A stretch of 31,660 nt of DNA, from NCBI GenBank assembly GCA_023453795.1, contig JAEXSP010000025.1, positions 1-31,660 of the forward strand, given 5' to 3'. The stretch is from Bacillota bacterium. Lineage in GTDB: Bacteria; Bacillota; Clostridia; Acetivibrionales; JAEXSP01. The notes beneath the pieces are model-generated. The model worked only from the letters and a program-made list of their open reading frames with translations. It was not told the DNA's origin and ran no database searches. Positions 24,304 through 31,660 of this stretch are shown here, in pieces. The position numbers and the translations under genes were made by a program. Numbering within the stretch: position 1 is the first letter of the stretch; every line of letters begins with the position of its first letter.

Positions 24304-26265
24304 ATGAACGATAAGCTTCAATTGATGAAAGAGAAAATAGAGATATTGAATGAAGCTGCAAAAGCGTATTATCAGGAAAACAGAGAAATTATGTCCAATC
24401 TGGAATACGACAAGTTATACGATGAATTGGTAGAGATGGAAAAGGAAACGGGTATTACTCTTTCAAACAGTCCTACAATACATGTCGGATATGAGCTGCT
24501 TACCAGTTTGCCGAAGGAACGACATGAGAAACCGATGCTTTCACTGGATAAAACAAAAGAAGTGCCGGCTCTGGTTGAATGGCTGGGGAATCAAACAGGT
24601 TTGCTTTCCTGGAAAATGGATGGACTTACGATTGTGCTGACCTACAAAGACGGAAGATTTGATAAAGCTGTTACAAGGGGAAACGGTGAAGTAGGGGAAG
24701 TAATAACAAGCAATGCGAGAGTATTTAAAAATATTCCTTTGAATATTTCATTTAAAGGCGACTTAGTCTTAAGAGGGGAAGCTGTGATCAGCTACTCTGA
24801 TTTTGAAAAAATAAACGATTTGATAGATGATATGGACAGTAAGTACAAGAATCCCAGAAACCTTTGCAGCGGCTCCGTAAGGCAGTTGAACAGCAAGGTT
24901 GCTGCTGAAAGGAACATCCATTTCTTTGCATTCACTCTTGTTAAGGCTGGCGATATGGACTTCGGCAATTCAAGGGCTGCTGAGATGGAATGGCTTAGAG
25001 GCCAAGGCTTCGGCGTTGTAGAATACAAAAAAGTCAATTCCGGGAACCTTGAAAAAACGGTAATGTGGTTTGCAGAGCAAATTGAGAAAAATGATTTCCC
25101 TTCTGATGGGCTGGTTCTGACATTAGATGATATCGCATACGGACAATCACTGGGAGCAACAGCGAAATTCCCAAGAGATTCAATAGCGTTCAAATGGCGT
25201 GATGAATTGAAGGAAACAAAACTTCTGGACATTGAATGGAGTGCATCGCGTACAGGTTTGATCAACCCTGTTGCAATATTTGAGCCCGTTGAACTTGAGG
25301 GTACAACCGTAAGCAGAGCAAGTTTGCACAATATAAGCATTATGGAAGGCTTGGAGCTTGGAATCAACGATACGGTTACAGTATATAAAGCGAATATGAT
25401 CATTCCACAAATAGGGGAAAACCTAACCAGAAGCGGGATAGCAGATATACCGCATGACTGCCCCGCATGTGGAGAAGCAACGGAAATAAGGCAAAACAAC
25501 GATGTAAAATATTTATTTTGCACCAACGCAGACTGCCCGGCTAAAAAAATAAAACTATTCGGTCTTTTTACAAGCAGAGATGCAATGAATATAGAGGGGC
25601 TGTCGGAAGCAACCCTTGAAAAGTTCCTTTCCATAGGCTTGATTAAGGAGCTTGCCGATATCTTCAAAATTGAAAGATATAAGGAAGAAATCGTGAAAAT
25701 AGAAGGATTCGGAGAAAAATCCTACAACAAGCTTACAGCTGCTGTAAATAAAGCAAGAAAAACTAATGCTGTAAGGCTGCTTTACGGCTTAGGAATCCCA
25801 AATGTCGGGCTTTCAAATGCAAAGCTTATATGCAGGAAATTCAATTACAACTGGGAAGACATTGAGAAGGCGGACTACTCTCAGCTGCTTGAAATAAACG
25901 GTGTAGGCGAGGTTATGGCAAATGCTTACGTCAGCTTTTTCAATGACGGGAGAAACCAGAGCGTCATAAAGGATATACTGGGGGAAATAGAACTTGAAGC
26001 TGCATTAGTACCCTCCGAAACCGAAATGACCTTCAGCAATATAAATTTTGTAATTACAGGTTCCGTCGAACATTTCGCCAATAGAAATGAAATAAAGAAC
26101 CTGATAGAGCAAAAAGGCGGAAAGGTCACAGATTCTGTCACTTCAAAAACCAACTATTTAATTAACAATGATGTGCTTTCGAATTCCTCGAAGAATAAAA
26201 AGGCAAAGGAGCTTGGAATAAAGATTATAACCGAGAATGAGTTTATTGAAATGCTTCAAAAATGA
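24304..26265 (+). CDS. NAD-dependent DNA ligase, divergent LigA type
   Basis: A 653-residue ligase with the full LigA architecture: Ia domain (1-60), nucleotidyltransferase domain with lysine K104 in KMDG, OB fold, a four-cysteine zinc finger (C386, C389, C406, C411), helix-hairpin-helix region (IPNVGLSNAKL and INGVGEVMA) and a C-terminal BRCT domain (about 580-653). ATG 24304 follows GGAGGA at ideal spacing; an in-frame ATG at 24238 has none. Several positions differ from E. coli LigA by eye alignment: H23 is Tyr, D32 is Asn, the Glu two before the lysine is Ser (SWKMDG), and the lysine in DGVVIK is Thr (DGLVLT). The nucleotidyl lysine, DG and the PRN/VRQL arginines remain. It may be a second, specialised ligase beside a canonical LigA elsewhere, and I leave the symbol empty for that reason. 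pcrA is not adjacent. Confidence 0.85.
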   Translation: MNDKLQLMKEKIEILNEAAKAYYQENREIMSNLEYDKLYDELVEMEKETGITLSNSPTIHVGYELLTSLPKERHEKPMLSLDKTKEVPALVEWLGNQTGLLSWKMDGLTIVLTYKDGRFDKAVTRGNGEVGEVITSNARVFKNIPLNISFKGDLVLRGEAVISYSDFEKINDLIDDMDSKYKNPRNLCSGSVRQLNSKVAAERNIHFFAFTLVKAGDMDFGNSRAAEMEWLRGQGFGVVEYKKVNSGNLEKTVMWFAEQIEKNDFPSDGLVLTLDDIAYGQSLGATAKFPRDSIAFKWRDELKETKLLDIEWSASRTGLINPVAIFEPVELEGTTVSRASLHNISIMEGLELGINDTVTVYKANMIIPQIGENLTRSGIADIPHDCPACGEATEIRQNNDVKYLFCTNADCPAKKIKLFGLFTSRDAMNIEGLSEATLEKFLSIGLIKELADIFKIERYKEEIVKIEGFGEKSYNKLTAAVNKARKTNAVRLLYGLGIPNVGLSNAKLICRKFNYNWEDIEKADYSQLLEINGVGEVMANAYVSFFNDGRNQSVIKDILGEIELEAALVPSETEMTFSNINFVITGSVEHFANRNEIKNLIEQKGGKVTDSVTSKTNYLINNDVLSNSSKNKKAKELGIKIITENEFIEMLQK

Positions 26266-26281
26266 TGCAAACCAGTAATTA

Positions 26282-26382
26282 TATATGTTGAATTAAATAA
26301 TTAGTATGAAAGCGAGTAAAATATCCAACGATTCTGGGGATTTTTATGACGGTTGAGTACATAAATTATTTTTCAACTTATA
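26282..26382 (+). repeat. Dispersed ~100-bp repeat, copy B
   Basis: Same element and orientation as 9016-9112. The ends are TATATGTTGA and TCAACTTATA. The interior keeps TAATTAGTA, GAAAGCGA, the AAAATATCC/GGGATTTTT hairpin and GGTTGAGTACATA. It sits between the ligase stop and the ligase terminator. Confidence 0.8.
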
Positions 26383-26398
26383 TAGCTTTATGAATGAA

Positions 26399-26431
26399 AC
26401 TGCCTTCTTTATAACAGTAAGGCAGTTTTTT
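26399..26431 (+). terminator. Terminator after the DNA ligase gene
   Basis: ACTGCCTT pairs with AAGGCAGT around a 12-base loop and continues into a run of six T. The 297 bp between the ligase and the next gene otherwise hold only the repeat copy B. Confidence 0.88.
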
Positions 26432-26562
26432 GCGTATAAAGTGAACGGTACATGAATATAATTTGTATAGATGCCTAGAATTTTGCCCATATAAATTATA
26501 CCCAATATACAAATGACTTTGCATGATTGTTAATTTGAATAGAAGGAAAGGGGAGATTGAAA

Positions 26563-26919
26563 ATGTCGATGTTTAAAAATGTTACAGATAAAGTATCGGG
26601 AACAGCCAAGGCGGCTGCACAAAAGTCAGGAGAAGTAGTTCAGATTACAAAATTGAACAGGAACATAAGCCTTGATGAAGAGAAGATCGAAAAAATCTTC
26701 AATGAACTAGGAAAAGGGCTATTTGAATTGTATTCTTCCGGGGAGGAAATCAATGAAACCTTTATTGAAAAATGTGAAACTATAAAAGCTTTAAAAGACA
26801 ACATTGAAGAAATGAATCATAAGATATTGGAGCTTAAGGGATTAAAGGCCTGTCCGACATGCGGATATGAGATGGAAATAGAAGCGGTCTACTGTTCAAA
26901 ATGCGGTACGAAACAATAA
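26563..26919 (+). CDS. Small helical protein with C-terminal zinc ribbon
   Basis: About 118 residues. The first 90 are helical and charged (a segment like KALKDNIEEMNHKILELKG suggests a coiled coil). The end is a zinc ribbon with two CxxCG pairs: CPTCGYEM and CSKCGTKQ. ATG 26563 is chosen because AAGGGGA lies eight bases upstream; TTG at 26557 is too close to it. Zinc-ribbon domains of this form occur in many unrelated clostridial proteins, so no function follows. It has its own terminator. Confidence 0.75.
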   Translation: MSMFKNVTDKVSGTAKAAAQKSGEVVQITKLNRNISLDEEKIEKIFNELGKGLFELYSSGEEINETFIEKCETIKALKDNIEEMNHKILELKGLKACPTCGYEMEIEAVYCSKCGTKQ

Positions 26920-26947
26920 AGGTGCAACTAATTTTTGATAAATTATG

Positions 26948-26983
26948 AACAAAGACATCCATAATCGGTGTCTTTGTTTTTTT
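26948..26983 (+). terminator. Terminator after the zinc-ribbon gene
   Basis: AACAAAGACA pairs with TGTCTTTGTT around an 11-base loop and runs into seven T. The following 150 bp up to the cyclo-ligase show no clear feature. Confidence 0.88.
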
Positions 26984-27131
26984 AGTGGCATTCTGATAAA
27001 GAACCGAGAAGTAATATTTTATCCGAGCCTTAGAAGGATTTTACGTTTTACTATAGAATTAGTTTCAAAGGGAGCCCGGCCGACGAATTATTACGAAGCA
27101 ATACAACTATGCAGGGTTCAAGGTGGTTGTT

Positions 27132-27710
27132 ATGAAGAATCATAAGAAATTGATCAGAAAGATGGTATTGGAGCTCCGTGATTCGCTCAAATCATCTGAA
27201 ATAACCGAGAAAAGCGGGGTTATAGTCGAAAAGCTTCTTGAAACGAAAGAATTTAAATCAAGCAGCCTTGTAATGTGCTACATTAATTTTAAAAGTGAAG
27301 TTATTACAAAAAACCTTATAGACGAATGCCTTAAAAGGGGCAAAAGAGTTGCGGTGCCGTATACAATCATTAAGCCGAACGGACAAAAGGAAATGATAGC
27401 TTCTGAAATATTCGGCATTGAAGAAGATACCGCTCCCGGAAGGTATGGTATTTTTGAACCCAAACCGGATAAAATAAGAAAAATACAGCCGTCGAAAATT
27501 GATTTGGCTGTTGTGCCGGGGATAGCGTTTGATATAAGAAGAAACAGAATTGGCTATGGTGCGGGATACTACGACAGATTCCTGAAAAAAATGAACGTAG
27601 CCTGTTTCAAGGTAGGATTGGCTTTTGATATTCAAATAATTGAGGAGGTTCCTGTAGATAGGTATGACGTGCCTCTTCAAATGATAATAACCGAGAGTGC
27701 TGTTTTTTAA
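27132..27710 (+). CDS. 5-formyltetrahydrofolate cyclo-ligase
   Basis: A 192-residue enzyme (YgfA/MTHFS family) which converts 5-formyltetrahydrofolate to methenyltetrahydrofolate with ATP. Signatures: the basic N-terminus KKLIRKMVLELRD, YGIFEPKP (substrate-side loop), DLAVVPGIAFD and the ATP-binding motif NRIGYGAGYYDRFL. ATG 27132 is preferred because AGGTGG lies just upstream; GTG 27123 overlaps it. It may be part of acetogenic or general folate one-carbon metabolism. The truncated sigma-54 gene follows about 75 bp later. Confidence 0.93.
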   Translation: MKNHKKLIRKMVLELRDSLKSSEITEKSGVIVEKLLETKEFKSSSLVMCYINFKSEVITKNLIDECLKRGKRVAVPYTIIKPNGQKEMIASEIFGIEEDTAPGRYGIFEPKPDKIRKIQPSKIDLAVVPGIAFDIRRNRIGYGAGYYDRFLKKMNVACFKVGLAFDIQIIEEVPVDRYDVPLQMIITESAVF

Positions 27711-27783
27711 ACTCATACTTACTACTATGTCAAGCTGTCGGGGTATATAATATATATATAACCTAAATGCGAGGTGGATAGGC

Positions 27784-28941
27784 TTGGATTTAAATTTTGA
27801 CCTGAATTTAGTCCAATCTCAGAAATTGCTTCTTACCCCCAAAATAAAGCAAGTCCTGGAAGTCCTGAAAATGAATTCACAGGAATTGTTTGAATACGTA
27901 GAAGAGCAGCTCGAAATGAATCCGGTGCTTGAAATAGCGGATAATGAAGGAAACATTATCGAAGAAGACTATTCAATTCCTAATAAAAAATATTGGGAAA
28001 CCAATACCGAAGCAAACCAAAATGATACAGCAAAATGTGGGGAAAACGAATGGCTTCATGATGAAGATGAGTTAGATGATATATTCGTTAAGCTGTCACT
28101 TAAGGATCATTTACTTTTTCAAATGCATATGACAAACATGAGTAAGGCTCAAATCGCAATAGGTGAATACCTGATTGACAATATTGATGAAAACGGATAC
28201 CTTTTAATTGATATTTCCGAGGCTGCTGCTTATTTTAATATGCCTGCATCCAAAATAGAAAAAGTTCTCAATCAGCTTCAAACGTTTGACCCTCCGGGAA
28301 TATGTGCCAGGAATCTTAAGGAATGCATCCTTATACAGCTTAGACAAATAGATGAAATTGATCAGGACATTATTGAACTGGTTGAAAACTGTCTTGATGA
28401 TCTTGCGTCAAAAAAATTTGAAAAGCTCTCAGAAAAGACCGGCCTGGAAGAAAAAAAGATTGAAGAGGCTTTTAATCTGATAAAAACCCTGGAACCGAAA
28501 CCGGGCAGGGAATATAGCTGCAGTAACGAATTAAAGTTTATTATACCGGATGTAATTATAAAAAAGATAAAGGGCAGCTACGAAGTTATAATAAATGAAG
28601 ATGCAATTCCCCTGCTGAATATTAGCAAATACTATAGGAGAATAGAGTCTGATGAGTTGAATGCTGAGGCGAAAAAGTTTATACAGTCCAAGATTGACAG
28701 CGCTTCGTGGCTAATTAGTTGCATAGAGCAAAGAAAAAGCACAATCAGGAAAATTACCGAGTTTATCCTTAATGCTGAAGCAGACTTTTTTGAAAATGGT
28801 AAGAACTATTTGAAACCGTTATCTGCAAGGGAGGTTTCTCAATTTGTAAATATGCATGAATCAACTTTGACCAAAATAATCGGAGGCAAGTACATCCAAT
28901 GTACTTGGGGTATATTTGACTTTCGGTATTTTATAAACTGA
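27784..28941 (+). pseudogene. Sigma-54 (RpoN/SigL) lacking the C-terminal RpoN box
   Basis: A 385-residue reading frame clearly of sigma-54 origin. Region I (about 1-50) is the activator-interaction segment, rich in Gln and Leu (VQSQKLLLTPKIKQVLEVLKM). An acidic linker follows (about 51-100), then the core-binding region with the hallmark LQTFDPPGICARNLKEC (165-181). Next is the KKFIQSKIDSASWLISCIEQR segment (297-317), and the helix-turn-helix (about 345-372) with MHESTLTKIIGGKYIQ. The frame stops right after GIFDFRYFIN, where normal proteins go on for 60-90 residues to the ARRTVAKYRE-type RpoN box that reads the -24 element. The usual TPRG is CTWG and the usual SR is TK. The TTG start has GAGGTGG upstream. 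No RpoN box is seen in any frame downstream. It could be a decayed gene or a shortened, core-binding form. Confidence 0.8.
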
Positions 28942-28953
28942 TATGGATATAAA

Positions 28954-28989
28954 AAAGGGGCTGTTGTAAGGTTTTGCAACGGCCTCTTT
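28954..28989. terminator. Terminator shared by the sigma-54 gene and the convergent small gene
   Basis: AAAGGGGCTGTTG pairs with CAACGGCCTCTTT with two wobble pairs around a 10-base loop. On the minus strand it is followed by six T, so it mainly serves the gene at 29030-29335. Confidence 0.8.
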
Positions 28990-29029
28990 AAAACTGTGAA
29001 AGCTAGTATAGCTTCAAGCCTAAAGACAT

Positions 29030-29335
29030 TTAGAAAGGCCATTGAGGTTTTGAATCGGCTTTCCCGCCTAAGAAACCGATTATGCCTCTTGTGCCGAATA
29101 TATCCCTTTCGGTTTCCTTGATTTTTTCTTCGACATAATAATCCAATTCTCCAAGTTTCCTGACTTGCTCTGCATAATCCCTGAGCACTTCAAGCTCCCG
29201 GCTGTTTAAAGCTCGCTGGCAATCATCCGAGTTCAGGATGCGGTTCAGCTCCGATGCATATTCATAGCCATCTTCTGAATCCTTCGGACCGTTTTTCAGA
29301 AAGTAAACCAACCTTTCAGGTATTGTACGTTCCAT
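29030..29335 (-). CDS. Small soluble protein of unknown function
   Basis: A 101-residue charged, mostly helical protein with a C-terminal GTRGIIGFLGGKADSKPQWPF tail rich in Gly and aromatic residues. AAGGTG lies before the ATG, and a TATAAT on the minus strand about 50 bp upstream is a probable -10. It has one cysteine and no signal peptide or membrane helix. I do not recognise a family. Its terminator and ribosome binding site support it as real. Confidence 0.65.
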   Translation of the reverse strand: MERTIPERLVYFLKNGPKDSEDGYEYASELNRILNSDDCQRALNSRELEVLRDYAEQVRKLGELDYYVEEKIKETERDIFGTRGIIGFLGGKADSKPQWPF

Positions 29336-29546
29336 TGAATCACCTTCTTGAAAATTTAATTAGAAATATGACTACTTCTAAGTCTATTATACAACTTTAC
29401 ACAGATAAATAAACACTTTGAGTAGAAAATTTATCCGAAGCAGACCCACATAAAAATTAACTGTACAACGAATATCTATTTTTGTAGGCCTGTTGGGAAG
29501 TGTTGCTGAAAATGGACCTATAAATTATAATCTGGGGGTATTTTTT

Positions 29547-29828
29547 ATGTTGAGAAGAAAGTTAAACAAATTTGTGCTGTGCCTGATTATGTCCTTAGTC
29601 CTGACATCTGCATCATTGGTTGCTACCGTTTCTGCAGCAGTGACTCAGCCGTTGTGGGGCGACCTTAATGTTGATGGAAATACCGATTCGCTTGACCTGG
29701 TGGAGTTCAGAATGGTTATGCTTGGGCTAAAAGCTCCCAATCCTTTAGCCGATTTTGATCTGAACGATGACGGAGAAATTAGTGCTTTGGACTATGCAGT
29801 CCTTAAAAGAGCACTGATTAATCTTTAG
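29547..29828 (+). CDS. Secreted orphan type I dockerin protein
   Basis: A 93-residue protein: a signal peptide (1-30, cleavage probably after VSA) and then a single dockerin I module with nothing else. The two calcium-binding repeats are D39-N41-D43-D47-D50 (GDLNVDGNTDSLDLVEF) and D71-N73-D75-S79-D82 (DLNDDGEISALDYAVLKRAL). The residues at the cohesin-recognition positions 10-11 are Ser-Leu and Ala-Leu, closer to the Ala-Leu/Ala-Ile type of mesophilic clostridia than to Ser-Thr of C. thermocellum. GGGGGT lies before ATG 29547; an in-frame start further up is not credible. Dockerins usually sit behind a catalytic domain, so this is an orphan module. The insertion sequence begins 37 bp after the stop. 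Confidence 0.88.
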   Translation: MLRRKLNKFVLCLIMSLVLTSASLVATVSAAVTQPLWGDLNVDGNTDSLDLVEFRMVMLGLKAPNPLADFDLNDDGEISALDYAVLKRALINL

Positions 29829-29866
29829 GATTGATAGTAAAAATATTTGTAAGTATTGAAAATAAG

Positions 29867-29910
29867 GGGGCTGTCTCAAAATCAGATAAAATCTGATTAG
29901 GGACAGTCCC
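29867..29910 (+). terminator. Hairpin at the insertion-sequence end
   Basis: GGGGCTGTC pairs with GGACAGTCCC (one wobble), and an inner ATCAGAT/ATCTGAT stem sits inside. A run TTTTCTCT follows. It would block plus-strand transcription from the dockerin gene into the element. Confidence 0.65.
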
Positions 29911-30037
29911 TTTTCTCTAGCCATTAATATTCAAACAGCAAAACTAAGCAAAAGTACTGTAAAAGCAGTTCTTAACAAGATTTTAGGCACAGAAAAAACA
30001 TTGCATTATCATTCAGTTTGACTAACTGTTATTCCAC

Positions 30038-31627
30038 TTATGCAATAACCTTATCGTGTAGCATGCCACCACATCGATCCGCTTGAATTTTGTTATGTAG
30101 TTTGTTCATGTTATGTCCCAGACTCATCAGTAGGAATTCGATTCGCACATTCTTTTTCCCACGAAGTAAGAAGCGCCGGAAACCATGATCTTCCTTTATT
30201 GCCCCGAATACTCCTTCTGCCTGAATGGAGCGATTCATCCTCAGAAGTATCCCGGTTGGTGTTGAAATGTTTGCTTCGGAAATATCCCGAAATGCAATAA
30301 AAGCGCGGGATAACTCCATCTGCCTGTTCCACTTGCTTTTAGTGCACCTTTCTTTTACCGGGCACCCTTCGCAGCTTTCGCATTCATACCTGGTGAGCTC
30401 ACTGACATACCCGGACTTGGATGTTCTCTTGGATTTGCCGATTGGACGGAGCACTTTGCCCGCTGCACAGGTGTACGTATCTTTTCCCGGATCATAAACC
30501 ATGTTCTCCGGTTTCCCTATCTTTGATTTTTCTTTCTTGGTTTTTCTTAATTCATGGTTTTGTGGCTTAATGTATGATGTATACTCGTTTCGCTGAAGGT
30601 ACATATAATTTTCTTCACTTTCATACCCTGCGTCGGCAATCACATTTCTGAACTTTTCAGGGTACGCATTTTCGAGCTTGTTTAGAAAGGGAATCAAGGT
30701 AAGCTGATCTGAGCGTTCACTGCTGATATCTATTCCGACGATGTATTCAGCTGCAACTCCAATCTGGACGTTGTATCCGGGCTTAAGTTGAGAGTTCCTC
30801 ATGTGGTCTTCCTTCATGTGCATGAAAGTTGCATCCGTGTCTGTCTTGGAGAAACTGTTTCGTCCGTCAAACAATCCGTTGTATGTATCATACTTCTCCT
30901 GCTTGGCAATAAAGTTTTCTAAGGTTTCAATATCACGTTGTGTCTGTGTCTTCCGTTTTCCAATCCCCTTAACGAACGAAATGCCTGCTTCTGAGGCCTT
31001 CTGGTACAGCTCATGAAGGACAGACCGCATACTGTCTGCTGTTACCATTTTGCTGATATCCTGTTTATATCCCAATGAAGTCAGCAATTTATGGGCTTTC
31101 CCTTGAAGACGTGCCTCGTTCTTGGCAGTTGCCTTTTTCCATACAAAGCTGTACTTGTTAGCGCAAGCTTCAATCTTTGTGCCATCTATAAAAATATTTT
31201 CGAAGCTGATTTCTCCCAGTTGCTGAAACAACCTAATTGTTTGGTAGAACAGATCCTCGACGGCTTCATTGAGACGTCCGCTGCGGAACCGGGATATGGT
31301 GTTGTGATCGGGAGCTTTTTCTCCCTGAAGCAGCCACATGAAATTAATGTCTCTGCGACAGGCCCGCTCAAGAGCGCGGGTTGTTATGATATCGCTCATA
31401 TATCCATATACCAGTACTTTGAATAGATTCTTCGGTGACACTGCCGGATTTCTCCCTTTGCGGGAGTATGCCTGGTACAGTTTCCTGTAGTCTAGTTCCT
31501 CCAAAATTTGGCTTAGCAATCGTACCGAATCATCTGCTGGTATCAGGAATTCTGTTGCGAGTGGCAGAACCAATTGAATTGTTCCGCTATTTTTGGTATA
31601 GTCTTTGTGTAGTAATATTTTGTTCAC
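30038..31627 (-). CDS. IS1182-family DDE transposase
   Basis: A 529-residue transposase of cut-and-paste type. The N-terminal DUF772-like part (about 20-130) contains NPAVSPKNLFKVLVYGYM and DHNTISRFRSGRL. The catalytic domain has D in IDGTKIEA (about 150), D in IADAGYESEENYM and E in IQAEGVFGAIKEDHGFRRFLLRGK. A cysteine cluster CESCEGCPVKERC lies between the second and third acidic residues, as common for the family. The length is full and no stop interrupts it, so the element may still be active. The coding strand is opposite to the dockerin gene. Only about 30 bp upstream of the start remain in the window. Confidence 0.93.
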   Translation of the reverse strand: MNKILLHKDYTKNSGTIQLVLPLATEFLIPADDSVRLLSQILEELDYRKLYQAYSRKGRNPAVSPKNLFKVLVYGYMSDIITTRALERACRRDINFMWLLQGEKAPDHNTISRFRSGRLNEAVEDLFYQTIRLFQQLGEISFENIFIDGTKIEACANKYSFVWKKATAKNEARLQGKAHKLLTSLGYKQDISKMVTADSMRSVLHELYQKASEAGISFVKGIGKRKTQTQRDIETLENFIAKQEKYDTYNGLFDGRNSFSKTDTDATFMHMKEDHMRNSQLKPGYNVQIGVAAEYIVGIDISSERSDQLTLIPFLNKLENAYPEKFRNVIADAGYESEENYMYLQRNEYTSYIKPQNHELRKTKKEKSKIGKPENMVYDPGKDTYTCAAGKVLRPIGKSKRTSKSGYVSELTRYECESCEGCPVKERCTKSKWNRQMELSRAFIAFRDISEANISTPTGILLRMNRSIQAEGVFGAIKEDHGFRRFLLRGKKNVRIEFLLMSLGHNMNKLHNKIQADRCGGMLHDKVIA

Positions 31628-31660
31628 AACTATATTCTACCACATTTGGTGCATCTTAGG

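Larger units (their letters stand above)
29866..31660 (-). mobile_element. IS1182-like insertion sequence, right part outside the window
   Basis: The element seems to begin at GGGGGCTGTCTCAAAATC (29866), a terminal sequence style seen in IS1182 elements. The transposase follows on the minus strand. The opposite inverted repeat has not been reached by 31660, so the element continues beyond the window. No target duplication can be read. Confidence 0.75.

Noticed and set aside
24792..25667. A 291-codon reading frame on the minus strand
   Set aside because: It lies wholly antisense to the DNA ligase coding sequence, has no ribosome binding site and no family pattern; the ligase motifs on the other strand explain the region.
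26984..27131. 6S RNA next to the 5-formyltetrahydrofolate cyclo-ligase gene
   Set aside because: That linkage is a feature of gamma-proteobacteria; the 148 bp here show no long open-bubble hairpin and are too short.
26945..27145. A 66-codon plus-strand frame
   Set aside because: It starts in the middle of a strong terminator hairpin, has no ribosome binding site and overlaps the start of the cyclo-ligase gene.
28954..28989. Solo insertion-sequence end that cut off the sigma-54 gene
   Set aside because: The GGGGCTGT start resembles the element end at 29866, but the hairpin works as a normal terminator for the convergent gene at 29030-29335, and no second end or duplication is present.
1..31660. 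CRISPR array, tRNA or rRNA genes
   Set aside because: No regularly spaced repeats and no cloverleaf or rRNA-like segments were noticed on either strand.

Overview
The window looks like a chromosome segment of a low-GC, Gram-positive, endospore-forming clostridium. Sporulation genes are present: an alpha/beta small acid-soluble spore protein, the Gpr protease that degrades such proteins, and a YteA-type zinc-finger protein. AGGAGG-like ribosome binding sites and TTG/GTG starts are frequent. A small secreted protein made of little but a type I dockerin module points to a cellulosome-producing lineage (Ruminiclostridium/Acetivibrio-like); this assignment is an inference from that one module plus the overall gene set.

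Layout. 1-130: probable right end of an insertion sequence with two direct repeats. 208-1900: gdhA on the minus strand, with a promoter near 1904-1932 that implies a structured leader of about 350 nt. 2195-3877: a SIR2-like protein with a zinc-ribbon insertion, then the GTPase engB, whose promoter is embedded in the end of the SIR2-like gene. 4135-6597: an orphan OmpR-type response regulator and argS. 6669-6878: a spore protein gene on the minus strand. 7134-8986: a GNAT acetyltransferase, then a strong promoter, a ydaO-type c-di-AMP riboswitch and a secreted SH3/NlpC-P60 cell-wall hydrolase. 9186-12584: comEC and holA, a probable operon. 12693-13422: two small unknown proteins. 13515-15391: mtnP-mtnA (methylthioadenosine salvage) on the minus strand. 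15591-16929: a small unknown protein, a DUF5665-like membrane protein and a TraR/DksA (YteA-like) protein. 17180-20212: a large membrane sensor (solute-binding domain, two PAS, degenerate GGDEF, intact EAL). 20353-21612: a lipoprotein and a 4'-phosphopantetheinyl transferase. 21700-24171: rpsT diverging from gpr, then a membrane-anchored amidase. 24304-26265: a divergent NAD-dependent DNA ligase. 26563-28941: a zinc-ribbon protein, 5-formyltetrahydrofolate cyclo-ligase and a sigma-54 gene lacking its RpoN box. 29030-29828: a small unknown protein and the orphan dockerin protein. 29866-31660: an IS1182-like insertion sequence running off the right edge.

How the genes fit together. The order comEC-holA ... 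rpsT/gpr-amidase resembles the comEC-holA-rpsT-gpr-spoIIP neighbourhood of Bacillus, with other genes inserted. Gpr and the spore protein form an enzyme/substrate pair within the window. Two cyclic-dinucleotide circuits are visible: a c-di-AMP riboswitch on a wall hydrolase and a probable c-di-GMP phosphodiesterase sensor.

The items most worth a second look are the truncated sigma-54, the roughly 100-bp dispersed structured repeat (9016-9112 and 26282-26382), the gdhA leader with its paired palindromes, the SIR2-like protein, the substitutions in the DNA ligase, and the orphan dockerin. I found no convincing new multi-gene system, CRISPR array, tRNA or rRNA.
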